Positions 1-5,134 of a DNA stretch of 5,134 nt are shown one piece after another (the stretch's first letter is position 1; every line of letters starts with the position of its first letter). Under the pieces are notes generated by a model. It was not told the DNA's origin. It searched no databases and was given only the letters and a program-made list of their open reading frames with translations. This DNA comes from an uncultured Panacagrimonas sp. GTDB taxonomy: Bacteria > Pseudomonadota > Gammaproteobacteria > Nevskiales > Nevskiaceae. The translations under genes and the position numbers were made by a program. The stretch is from contig CAMLNE010000295.1 in assembly GCA_946481265.1 (NCBI GenBank), positions 1 to 5,134 of the forward strand, written 5' to 3'.

Positions 1-126
1 CAGATTGAAACGCAAACAGCGTGCAACTTCGAGAGGTAAATCAGAGAATCCCTAGCCCAGGCTGTCAGCCGCATCCGCGTGCGACCCGCATTTGTGGAGT
101 CGGCGACGCGCGGCGATCATCCCCTC
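1..126. other. Upstream region with no recognisable gene
   Basis: This stretch precedes the NRDE-family gene. I see no coding frame with family resemblance and no RNA gene. The left half is less GC-rich than the rest of the window, as expected of a promoter region. A TTGAAA at 5-10 resembles a -35 box, but no -10 box lies at a normal 16-18 bp spacing, so I do not call a promoter. There is a short interrupted palindrome at 60-70 (GGCTG-T-CAGCC), too short to interpret. The gene to the left lies outside the window. Confidence 0.5.
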
Positions 127-918
127 ATGTGCCTGATCGCCTTCGCCTGGAAAGCCGACCCCGCCCATTCGCTGGTGATGGTGGCCAACCGCGACGAATT
201 CCATGCCCGCGCGGCGACGCCGCTCGGATGGTGGAAGGACGCGCCGCAGATCCTGGCCGGTCGCGACCTGCAGGAGGGCGGCGCCTGGCTCGGCGTGTCG
301 CGCTCCGGCCGCGTGGCGGCGGTCACCAATGTGCGCGGCCCCGACGCGGCAATCCGCAAGCCGCTCTCGCGTGGACAGCTCGTCGCCGATTTCCTGCGCG
401 GCAACGAGTCGGCCGCAACATACGCGGAGCGGCTTGAGCACGAGGCTGCCGGCTACGGCGGCTTCAACCTGCTGCTGTGCGACGGCGACGAACTGCGCTA
501 CGTGTCCAACCGCCCGCGCTTCGTCTCCGAGGACGTGGCGCCCGGCGTGCATGCCTTGAGCAACGCACAGCTCGACACGCCCTGGCCCAAGGCCCGCCGC
601 GCCTGCACGGCGATGCAGGCCGCGATGCGGGCTCCGGCCGCGGACATGTCGGCTACGGATGCCGCGCTGCTTGCGGCGATGACGGATTCCGAGCAGGCGC
701 CCGACGAGGCCCTGCCGCTGACCGGTGTGAGCCTGGAAATGGAACGCCTGCTGTCCTCGCCCTTCATCCGCGCCGCGGCCTACGGCACGCGCTGCACCAG
801 CCTGCTGCGTATCACGGGCGACGGCCGCGTGAGCGTGTTCGAGCGCCGGTTCGATCCTGCGGGGGGCGCAGCGGGAGAATCCGGCGAATCCTTCCAGCTC
901 ACGCCGACCGCAACCTGA
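127..918 (+). CDS. NRDE family (TANGO2-like) protein
   Basis: This 263-residue protein belongs to the NRDE/TANGO2 family (Pfam TANGO2). It starts MCLIAF and carries the name-giving Asn-Arg-Asp-Glu at residues 21-24. Other family blocks are GGAWLGV (51-57), VTNVR (66-70), GGFNLLL (111-117), LSNAQLDTPWPK (144-155) and YGTRCTS (219-225). The length is normal for bacterial members, with no signal peptide or membrane segment, so it is probably cytoplasmic. The fold is related to Ntn hydrolases, and Cys2 is the residue that would be exposed after Met removal. Eukaryotic and some bacterial relatives have been linked to haem trafficking, but the biochemical role is unsettled and no substrate can be read from this sequence. 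I chose ATG 127 because family members begin M-C; an in-frame GTG at 79 would add 16 unrelated residues. No Shine-Dalgarno sequence precedes 127. The gene converges on dut. Confidence 0.93.
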   Translation: MCLIAFAWKADPAHSLVMVANRDEFHARAATPLGWWKDAPQILAGRDLQEGGAWLGVSRSGRVAAVTNVRGPDAAIRKPLSRGQLVADFLRGNESAATYAERLEHEAAGYGGFNLLLCDGDELRYVSNRPRFVSEDVAPGVHALSNAQLDTPWPKARRACTAMQAAMRAPAADMSATDAALLAAMTDSEQAPDEALPLTGVSLEMERLLSSPFIRAAAYGTRCTSLLRITGDGRVSVFERRFDPAGGAAGESGESFQLTPTAT

Positions 919-929
919 GCTCCACGGGA

Positions 930-954
930 CTACGGATTCTCACGCGGTCCGTAG
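930..954. terminator. Possible terminator hairpin downstream of the NRDE gene
   Basis: A perfect 7-bp inverted repeat, CTACGGA (930-936) and TCCGTAG (948-954), encloses an 11-base loop and starts 12 bases after the NRDE stop codon. A second perfect repeat, TAGCGC (952-957) and GCGCTA (962-967), has a 4-base loop and overlaps the first arm, so the two cannot both form fully. Neither is followed by a clear T-run on either strand; only GTTCT follows the second. The position between convergent genes suits transcription termination, but the lack of a U-tract makes this weak. Confidence 0.35.
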
Positions 955-972
955 CGCACGGGCGCTAGTTCT

Positions 973-1005
973 GCAGCGGCAACCGCGGGCCGCTATCGGC
1001 GCTGC
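973..1005. terminator. Possible terminator hairpin downstream of dut
   Basis: This GC-rich block lies 10 bases beyond the dut stop codon on the minus strand. It can pair in two alternative ways: GCAGCG (973-978) with CGCTGC (1000-1005), or AGCGGC (975-980) with GCCGCT (989-994) around an 8-base loop that contains the palindrome CCGCGG. Read in the dut direction, no U-run follows either stem. It may end the dut transcript without a canonical intrinsic signal, or may simply be a chance product of high GC content. Confidence 0.3.
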
Positions 1006-1015
1006 GCCTGCAGCC

Positions 1016-1471
1016 TCAGTGTCGCCCGGTATGCCCGAAACCGCCGGCGCCGCGCTGGCTGCTTTCGAACTCGGACACCAGCTCGAATTCGGCGCGCACC
1101 ACCGGCACGATCACGAGTTGCGCGATGCGCTCGCCCGGATTGATGACGAACGCCGTGTGCCCGCGGTTCCAGCAGGAGACCATGAGCTCGCCCTGGTAAT
1201 CGGAGTCGATCAGGCCGACCAGATTGCCGAGCACGATGCCGTGCTTGTGGCCCAGCCCCGAGCGCGGAAGGATCACCGCCGCCAGCCCCGGGTCCGCGAT
1301 GTGGATGGCGATCCCGGTGCGCAGCAGGGTGGTGGCACCCGGCGTGAGTTCCTGCGGCGCGTCGAGCAGGGCGCGCAGGTCCATGCCGGCCGATCCGTCG
1401 GTGGCATGGGCCGGCAACGGCAGTTCGCGGCCCAGGCGCGGGTCGAGGATCTTCAACTGGATACGGGTCAT
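1016..1471 (-). CDS. dut: Deoxyuridine 5'-triphosphate nucleotidohydrolase (dUTPase)
   Basis: Dut hydrolyses dUTP to dUMP and pyrophosphate in the cytoplasm. This keeps uracil out of DNA and feeds thymidylate synthesis. The 151-residue protein is the usual length for the homotrimeric family, and all five motifs are present: GSAGMDLRA (26-34), [10 protein letters not shown] (69-78), [11 protein letters not shown] (86-96) with the expected catalytic Asp at 89, [12 protein letters not shown] (113-124), and [10 protein letters not shown] (140-149) in the flexible C-terminal arm with the base-stacking Phe at 145. The start at 1471 matches the family N-terminus ([14 protein letters not shown]). The frame stays open far upstream, into coaBC, but that extension is unrelated to dUTPase. 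No Shine-Dalgarno sequence is visible. The gene lies 95 bp downstream of coaBC, a common gammaproteobacterial arrangement, and is probably co-transcribed with it. Confidence 0.97.
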   Translation of the reverse strand: MTRIQLKILDPRLGRELPLPAHATDGSAGMDLRALLDAPQELTPGATTLLRTGIAIHIADPGLAAVILPRSGLGHKHGIVLGNLVGLIDSDYQGELMVSCWNRGHTAFVINPGERIAQLVIVPVVRAEFELVSEFESSQRGAGGFGHTGRH

Positions 1472-1566
1472 GCGGGCGTCGTTTTGGGAGCGGAAAAATC
1501 CGGAGGGCGGGGACATCGGAGGAATCGGGGAAATCAGGGAAGTCGGGACAGGATCGGCGCGGGTCT
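1472..1566. other. coaBC-dut spacer
   Basis: This 95-bp gap between the coaBC stop and the dut start is strongly purine-rich on the plus strand and pyrimidine-rich in the mRNA. It contains the 9-bp tandem repeat described separately and five G-runs of three or more on the plus strand between 1505 and 1547. I see no promoter-like hexamers or terminator for coaBC, which fits read-through from coaBC into dut. An in-frame ATG on the minus strand at 1514-1516 would lengthen Dut by 15 residues but lacks family support. Confidence 0.6.
1515..1550 (+). repeat. Degenerate 9-bp tandem repeat, four units
   Basis: Four consecutive 9-base units are visible on the plus strand: ATCGGAGGA (1515-1523), ATCGGGGAA (1524-1532), ATCAGGGAA (1533-1541) and GTCGGGACA (1542-1550). 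The core RTCRGG is shared by all four. A partial fifth copy (ATCGG) follows at 1553-1557, out of register by two bases. The repeat lies wholly in the coaBC-dut spacer. Its function is unknown; I recall similar GGGAATC-like short repeats between genes in Xanthomonadaceae, but cannot confirm the relationship here. Confidence 0.6.
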
Positions 1567-2796
1567 CTACTTCCCGGGCTGGCGCGCCGGCAGGCGCTCG
1601 ACGATCAGGGCTGCCAGTTCCCGCGCGATCCGGTCCTTGCCGGCCTGCGCGAGTTCGCGGCTCCCACCCGCCCAGAGCACGCTGAGCGCGTTGTCGTCGC
1701 GGTCGAAGGCCCGGCCCTGGCCGACCCAGTTGGCGGCGATCAGGTCGAGCCCCTTCTTCTCCAGCTTTTCGCGCGCGTGGGCCTCGAGCCTTTCGGTTTC
1801 CGCGGCGAAGCCGACCATGAACAGGTCCGGTCGCGCCGCGCGCACCCGCACGAGGATGTCGTCGTTGCGGGTCAGCGCCAGGGTCAGCGACTCGCCCTTC
1901 TTCTTGATCTTCTCGCCGGCGATTTCGGCGGCACGGTAATCCGCCACCGCGGCTGCGCCGACGAACAGGTCCGCATCGCGCGCGGCCTGCAGCGCGGCCT
2001 CGCACATCTGCCCGGCCGATTCGACGTCGATGCGCGTCACGCCGGGCGGCGGCGCCAGGTTCGTCGGACCGGAGATCAGGGTCACGCGTGCGCCGAGCTC
2101 GGCCAGCGCCAGGGCCAGGGCATACCCCTGCTTGCCCGAGGAACGATTGCTGATGAAGCGCACCGGGTCGATCGGCTCGCGCGTGGGCCCCGCCGTGATC
2201 ACCGCGTGGCGTCCGGCCAGCGGGCCGGCCGGCGCAAGCAGGCGCACGACGTCGGCACGCAGATCCAGCGGCTCGCGCATGCGCCCCTCACCCACTTCCC
2301 CGCAGGCCTGGAAGCCGGCGCCCGGGCCCAGCACCTGCACGCCGCGTGCGACCAGCGTCGCCACGTTCGCCTGCGTGGCAGGGTTCGACCACATCAGGCG
2401 GTTCATTGCCGGCGCGATCGCCACCGGCCGGTCCGTCGCCAGCACCAGGGTGCTGAGCAGCTCGTCCGCGCGGCCCTGCGCGAGGCGTGCGATGAGATCT
2501 GCCGTGGCAGGCGCCACCAGGATCAGATGCGGCCAGCGGGCGAGCTCGATGTGGCCCATGTGCCCCTCGGCCTCGGCGTCCCACAAGGAATCACGCACCG
2601 GCCTGCCGGACAGCGCCTGGAAGGTGGCCACGCCGACGAAGTGCTTGGCGTTCTGGCTCATCACCACCTGCACCTCGGCCCCGGCCTCGACCAAGCGCCG
2701 TGTCAGGTCCGCCGCCTTGTAGGCCGCGATACCGCCGGTGACGCCGAGCAGAACGCGGCGACCGCGGAGGTCCGGAGTGGATGATGCGGTGCTCAT
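1567..2796 (-). CDS. coaBC: Bifunctional phosphopantothenoylcysteine decarboxylase / phosphopantothenate-cysteine ligase
   Basis: CoaBC (Dfp) performs two successive cytoplasmic steps of coenzyme A synthesis. The CoaB part joins 4'-phosphopantothenate to cysteine using CTP, and the FMN-dependent CoaC part decarboxylates the product to 4'-phosphopantetheine. At 409 residues it has the usual full length. The CoaC domain (about 12-185) shows [14 protein letters not shown] (18-31), the active-site His82 in GHIELARW, the PAMNRLMW signature (129-136) and Cys165 in the substrate-flap segment [10 protein letters not shown]. The CoaB domain (about 193-402) shows [21 protein letters not shown] (201-221) with Asn217, AVADYR (283-288) and the KIKKK lysine cluster (296-300). 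All expected catalytic residues are present. ATG 2796 gives a normal N-terminus; there is no Shine-Dalgarno sequence, and a hairpin abuts the start. The stop of maeB is 44 bp upstream on the same strand. Confidence 0.97.
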   Translation of the reverse strand: MSTASSTPDLRGRRVLLGVTGGIAAYKAADLTRRLVEAGAEVQVVMSQNAKHFVGVATFQALSGRPVRDSLWDAEAEGHMGHIELARWPHLILVAPATADLIARLAQGRADELLSTLVLATDRPVAIAPAMNRLMWSNPATQANVATLVARGVQVLGPGAGFQACGEVGEGRMREPLDLRADVVRLLAPAGPLAGRHAVITAGPTREPIDPVRFISNRSSGKQGYALALALAELGARVTLISGPTNLAPPPGVTRIDVESAGQMCEAALQAARDADLFVGAAAVADYRAAEIAGEKIKKKGESLTLALTRNDDILVRVRAARPDLFMVGFAAETERLEAHAREKLEKKGLDLIAANWVGQGRAFDRDDNALSVLWAGGSRELAQAGKDRIARELAALIVERLPARQPGK

Positions 2797-2797
2797 G

Positions 2798-2819
2798 CCG
2801 GCAGTTTAGGGCCTGCCGG
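2798..2819 (-). promoter_or_regulatory. Hairpin and possible -10 box abutting the coaBC start codon
   Basis: A perfect 7-bp inverted repeat, CCGGCAG (2798-2804) and CTGCCGG (2813-2819), has an 8-base loop. On the minus strand its 3' arm ends one base before the coaBC ATG. If the RNA begins upstream, this stem would cover the whole ribosome-binding position. Alternatively, the minus strand reads TAAACT (2808-2803), six bases before the ATG, which fits a TAnnnT -10 box of a leaderless promoter. No good -35 box is seen. It could also partly terminate the maeB transcript, although there is no U-run. Confidence 0.35.
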
Positions 2820-2840
2820 GACCGTGCCGGTGGCGCATCC

Positions 2841-5134
2841 TCATCCGCGGGGCTCCGCCAGATTGGCCTCGACCACCGCCAGCGCCACCATGTTGACGAT
2901 GCGCCGCGCCGTCGCCGAGGGCGTCAGCACGTGCACCGGCGCGGCGCAGCCCAGCAGCATCGGGCCGACCGCGACATTGTTGCCAGCCACGGTCTTGAGC
3001 AGGTTGTAGGCGATGTTGGCCGCCTCGAGATTGGGCATCACCAGCAGGTTGGCCGATCCGCGCAGGGTCGAGTCGGGCAGGATCGACTGGCGCATGCGTT
3101 CGTCGAGCGCACAGTCGCCGTGCATCTCGCCGTCGACCTCCAGCTCAGGTGCACGCAGCCGCAGCAGGGCCAGCACCTCGCGCATCTTCTGCGCGGAGGG
3201 CGAGTCGTAGCTGCCGAAGTTCGAATGCGACAGCAGCGCCGCCTTCGGCTCCAGGCCGAAGCGGCGGATGTTCTCCGCTGCGCGAACGGTGATCTCGGCA
3301 AGCTGTTCCGCGGTGGGATCCAGGTTGACGTGCGTGTCGACGATGAACACCTGCCGGTCGGGCACGATCAGCGCGTTCATGGCGCCGTAGCAGCTCGCTC
3401 CCGACGACATCCCGATCACGCGGTCCACGTACTGCAGGTGGCGGCCGTAGTTGCTGACGGTGCCGCAGATCATGCCGTCGCCCTCGCCCTTCTTGAGCAG
3501 CATCGCCGCGATCAGGGTGGGCCGCCGGCGCATCTCGAGCTTGGCGTACTGCTCGGTCACGCCGCGGCGGGCCATGATGCCGTGATAGTCATGCCAGTAC
3601 TCGGCGAAGCGCGGGTCCTTCTCGGTGTTGACGATGTCGAAGTGCACGCCGGCCTTCAGGCGCAGGCCGAGCTTGCGGATCCGCTTCTCGATCACCGCCG
3701 GGCGACCGACCAGCACCGGCACGGCGAGCTTGTCGTCCACCACCACCTGCACCGCGCGCAGCACGCGCTCTTCCTCGCCCTCGGCGAAGATGATGCGCTT
3801 CTTTTCGGCCGGCGCCTTGCGCGCACCTTCCGTGACCGGCCGCATCAGCGTGCCGCTGTGATTGGTGAAACGCTGCAGGGTTTCGCGATAGGCCTCGAAG
3901 TCTGCGATCGGTCGCGTCGCCACGCCCGAGTCCATCGCCGCGCGCGCCACCGCCGGCGCGATGTTCACGATCAGGCGCGGATCGAAGGGCCGCGGAATCA
4001 GGTACTGCGGTCCGAACTGCAGGTCCTCGATGCCGTAGGCGCTGGCCACCACGTCGCTCTGCTCCATGCAGGCGAGGTCGGCGATGGCGTGGACCGTGGC
4101 GATCTCCATCTGCCGCGTGATGCTGGTCGCGCCCACGTCGAGCGCGCCGCGGAAGATGAAGGGAAAGCAGAGAACGTTGTTGACCTGGTTGGGATAGTCG
4201 GAGCGGCCGGTGGCGATGATCGCGTCGTCGCGCACCGCCTGGATCTCCTCCGGCAGGATCTCGGGCGTCGGATTGGCCAGCGCGAAGATCAGCGGCTGCG
4301 CGGCCATCCTGGCCACCATCTCGGGCTTGAGCACCTTGCCGGCCGACAGGCCGAGGAACATGTCCGCGCCCTCGATCACCTCGGCCAACGTGCGCTTATC
4401 GGTCGGCTGCGCGAAGCGCGCCTTGTCCGGATCCATCAGCTCGGCGCGGCCCTCGTAGACCACGCCGGCGATGTCGGTCATCCAGATGTTCTCGCGCGGC
4501 AGGCCCAGGTCGAGCAGCAGATCCACGCAGGACAGCGCCGCGGCACCGGCACCGCTGACCACCAGCTTGATCTTCGCGATGTCCTTGCCCACGACCTTCA
4601 GGCCGTTGAGCGTGGCCGCGCCGACGATGATCGCGGTGCCGTGCTGGTCATCGTGGAACACCGGGATCTTCATGCGCTCGCGCAGCGCGCGCTCGACGTG
4701 GAAGCACTCCGGCGCCTTGATGTCCTCCAGGTTCACACCGCCGAAGGTGGGCTCCAGCGCCGCGATCACCTCGATCAGCTTGTCCGGATCGCGCTCGTTG
4801 ACCTCGATGTCGAACACATCGATGCCGGCGAACTTCTTGAACAGCACGGCCTTGCCTTCCATCACCGGTTTGGCCGCCAGCGGGCCGATCGCGCCCAGAC
4901 CGAGCACCGCGGTTCCGTTGGTGATCACCGCGACCAGGTTGCCGCGCGCGGTGTAGCGGAAGGCGTTGGCCGGATCGGCCACGATCTCCTCGCAGGCAGC
5001 GGCGACGCCGGGCGAGTAGGCGAGCGCAAGATCGCGCTGGTTGACCAGGCTCTTGGTCGGGACAACCGAGATCTTTCCGGGGGTCGGACGCTCGTGGTAG
5101 GACAGGGCGGCTTCGCGCAGTTCTTCGCGGACTT
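2841..5134 (-). CDS. maeB: NAD(P)-dependent malic enzyme with phosphotransacetylase-like domain (5' end outside the window)
   Basis: The enzyme decarboxylates malate to pyruvate and CO2, reducing NAD(P)+. Visible are 763 residues, numbered from the first complete codon at 5132; no start codon is seen, and related proteins begin only a few residues earlier. The malic domain shows [12 protein letters not shown] (16-27), catalytic Tyr39 in AYSPGVA, Lys94 in PVMEGK, metal-binding Glu136-Asp137 in NLEDI and the Asp pair in FHDDQHGTA (159-167), then the dinucleotide-binding GAGAAA (194-199) and ALANPTPE (284-291). The phosphotransacetylase-like domain runs from about 440 to the end. In known MaeB enzymes this part serves oligomerisation and acetyl-CoA control, and here its catalytic residues are replaced. 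NAD versus NADP preference cannot be decided by eye. A GTG at 4982 is internal, since homology continues through it to the window edge. The protein is cytoplasmic. Confidence 0.96.
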   Translation of the reverse strand, partial: VREELREAALSYHERPTPGKISVVPTKSLVNQRDLALAYSPGVAAACEEIVADPANAFRYTARGNLVAVITNGTAVLGLGAIGPLAAKPVMEGKAVLFKKFAGIDVFDIEVNERDPDKLIEVIAALEPTFGGVNLEDIKAPECFHVERALRERMKIPVFHDDQHGTAIIVGAATLNGLKVVGKDIAKIKLVVSGAGAAALSCVDLLLDLGLPRENIWMTDIAGVVYEGRAELMDPDKARFAQPTDKRTLAEVIEGADMFLGLSAGKVLKPEMVARMAAQPLIFALANPTPEILPEEIQAVRDDAIIATGRSDYPNQVNNVLCFPFIFRGALDVGATSITRQMEIATVHAIADLACMEQSDVVASAYGIEDLQFGPQYLIPRPFDPRLIVNIAPAVARAAMDSGVATRPIADFEAYRETLQRFTNHSGTLMRPVTEGARKAPAEKKRIIFAEGEEERVLRAVQVVVDDKLAVPVLVGRPAVIEKRIRKLGLRLKAGVHFDIVNTEKDPRFAEYWHDYHGIMARRGVTEQYAKLEMRRRPTLIAAMLLKKGEGDGMICGTVSNYGRHLQYVDRVIGMSSGASCYGAMNALIVPDRQVFIVDTHVNLDPTAEQLAEITVRAAENIRRFGLEPKAALLSHSNFGSYDSPSAQKMREVLALLRLRAPELEVDGEMHGDCALDERMRQSILPDSTLRGSANLLVMPNLEAANIAYNLLKTVAGNNVAVGPMLLGCAAPVHVLTPSATARRIVNMVALAVVEANLAEPRG

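Noticed and set aside
5..42. Promoter with TTGAAA (5-10) and TAAATC (37-42)
   Set aside because: The spacing of 26 bases is too long for a sigma-70 promoter, and no other -10 candidate is at a normal distance.
79..81. GTG at 79 as the start of the NRDE gene
   Set aside because: Family members begin Met-Cys at the position of ATG 127, and the extra 16 residues show no conservation that I recognise.
52..552. Minus-strand open frame of 166 residues across the start of the NRDE gene
   Set aside because: No recognisable domain, and it overlaps a clear NRDE-family protein on the plus strand.
1472..2005. Long N-terminal extension of Dut that would overlap coaBC in another frame
   Set aside because: The frame is open only because GC-rich DNA has few stop codons. 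The extension is Arg/Gly-rich without domain character, while residues from 1471 onward match the complete dUTPase family.
1019..2784. Long plus-strand open frames (1019-1939, 1777-2784, 2030-2722) opposite dut and coaBC
   Set aside because: They are antisense shadows of well-conserved genes. Their products are rich in Arg, Ala and His with no recognisable motif, as expected from high-GC codon usage read backwards.
2824..4956. Plus-strand open frames opposite maeB
   Set aside because: Composition is dominated by Ser, Thr, Arg and Ala with no domain signature, and the opposite strand carries an intact, strongly conserved malic enzyme.
4980..4982. GTG at 4982 as the maeB start codon
   Set aside because: The frame continues to the window edge and encodes typical malic enzyme sequence, including [12 protein letters not shown] and AYSPGVA with the catalytic Tyr. 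A start at 4982 would delete them.
1..5134. Mobile element, CRISPR array, toxin-antitoxin pair, phage or defence genes
   Set aside because: All long conserved frames are accounted for by four housekeeping genes. No terminal inverted repeats, integrase-like sequences, spaced direct repeats or compositional break were seen.

Overview
The window is a GC-rich stretch of bacterial chromosome. It holds four housekeeping genes and very little non-coding DNA. The gene content, the 151-residue Dut ending in a [12 protein letters not shown] tail, the coaBC-dut order and the two-domain malic enzyme all suggest a high-GC gammaproteobacterium, perhaps of the Xanthomonadales/Lysobacterales type. That placement is inferred from protein style and gene order, not from a search.

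Layout: bases 1-126 are a leader region with no recognisable gene. A NRDE/TANGO2-family protein runs forward at 127-918. A 97-bp convergent intergenic region (919-1015) holds several short inverted repeats. Three genes then lie on the minus strand: dut (1016-1471, dUTPase), coaBC (1567-2796, the bifunctional enzyme that makes 4'-phosphopantetheine on the way to coenzyme A) and maeB (2841 to beyond 5134, a malic enzyme with a phosphotransacetylase-like C-terminal domain, lacking only its first few residues). In transcription order they read maeB, coaBC, dut, with gaps of 44 and 95 bp.

Functionally, coaBC and dut are a familiar gammaproteobacterial pair: nucleotide-dependent CoA synthesis and dUTP removal. 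MaeB makes pyruvate and reduced nicotinamide cofactor from malate, and enzymes of its family are controlled by acetyl-CoA. It therefore has a loose CoA/central-carbon link with CoaBC, but adjacency is the only evidence of co-regulation. The NRDE protein is transcribed convergently and is probably unrelated.

I found no mobile element, CRISPR array, RNA gene, defence island or other sign of an undescribed system. The observations worth a second look are small: a 9-bp degenerate purine-rich tandem repeat in the coaBC-dut spacer, a hairpin and possible leaderless start at coaBC, the lack of Shine-Dalgarno sequences at all three visible start codons, and the loss of phosphotransacetylase catalytic residues in MaeB.
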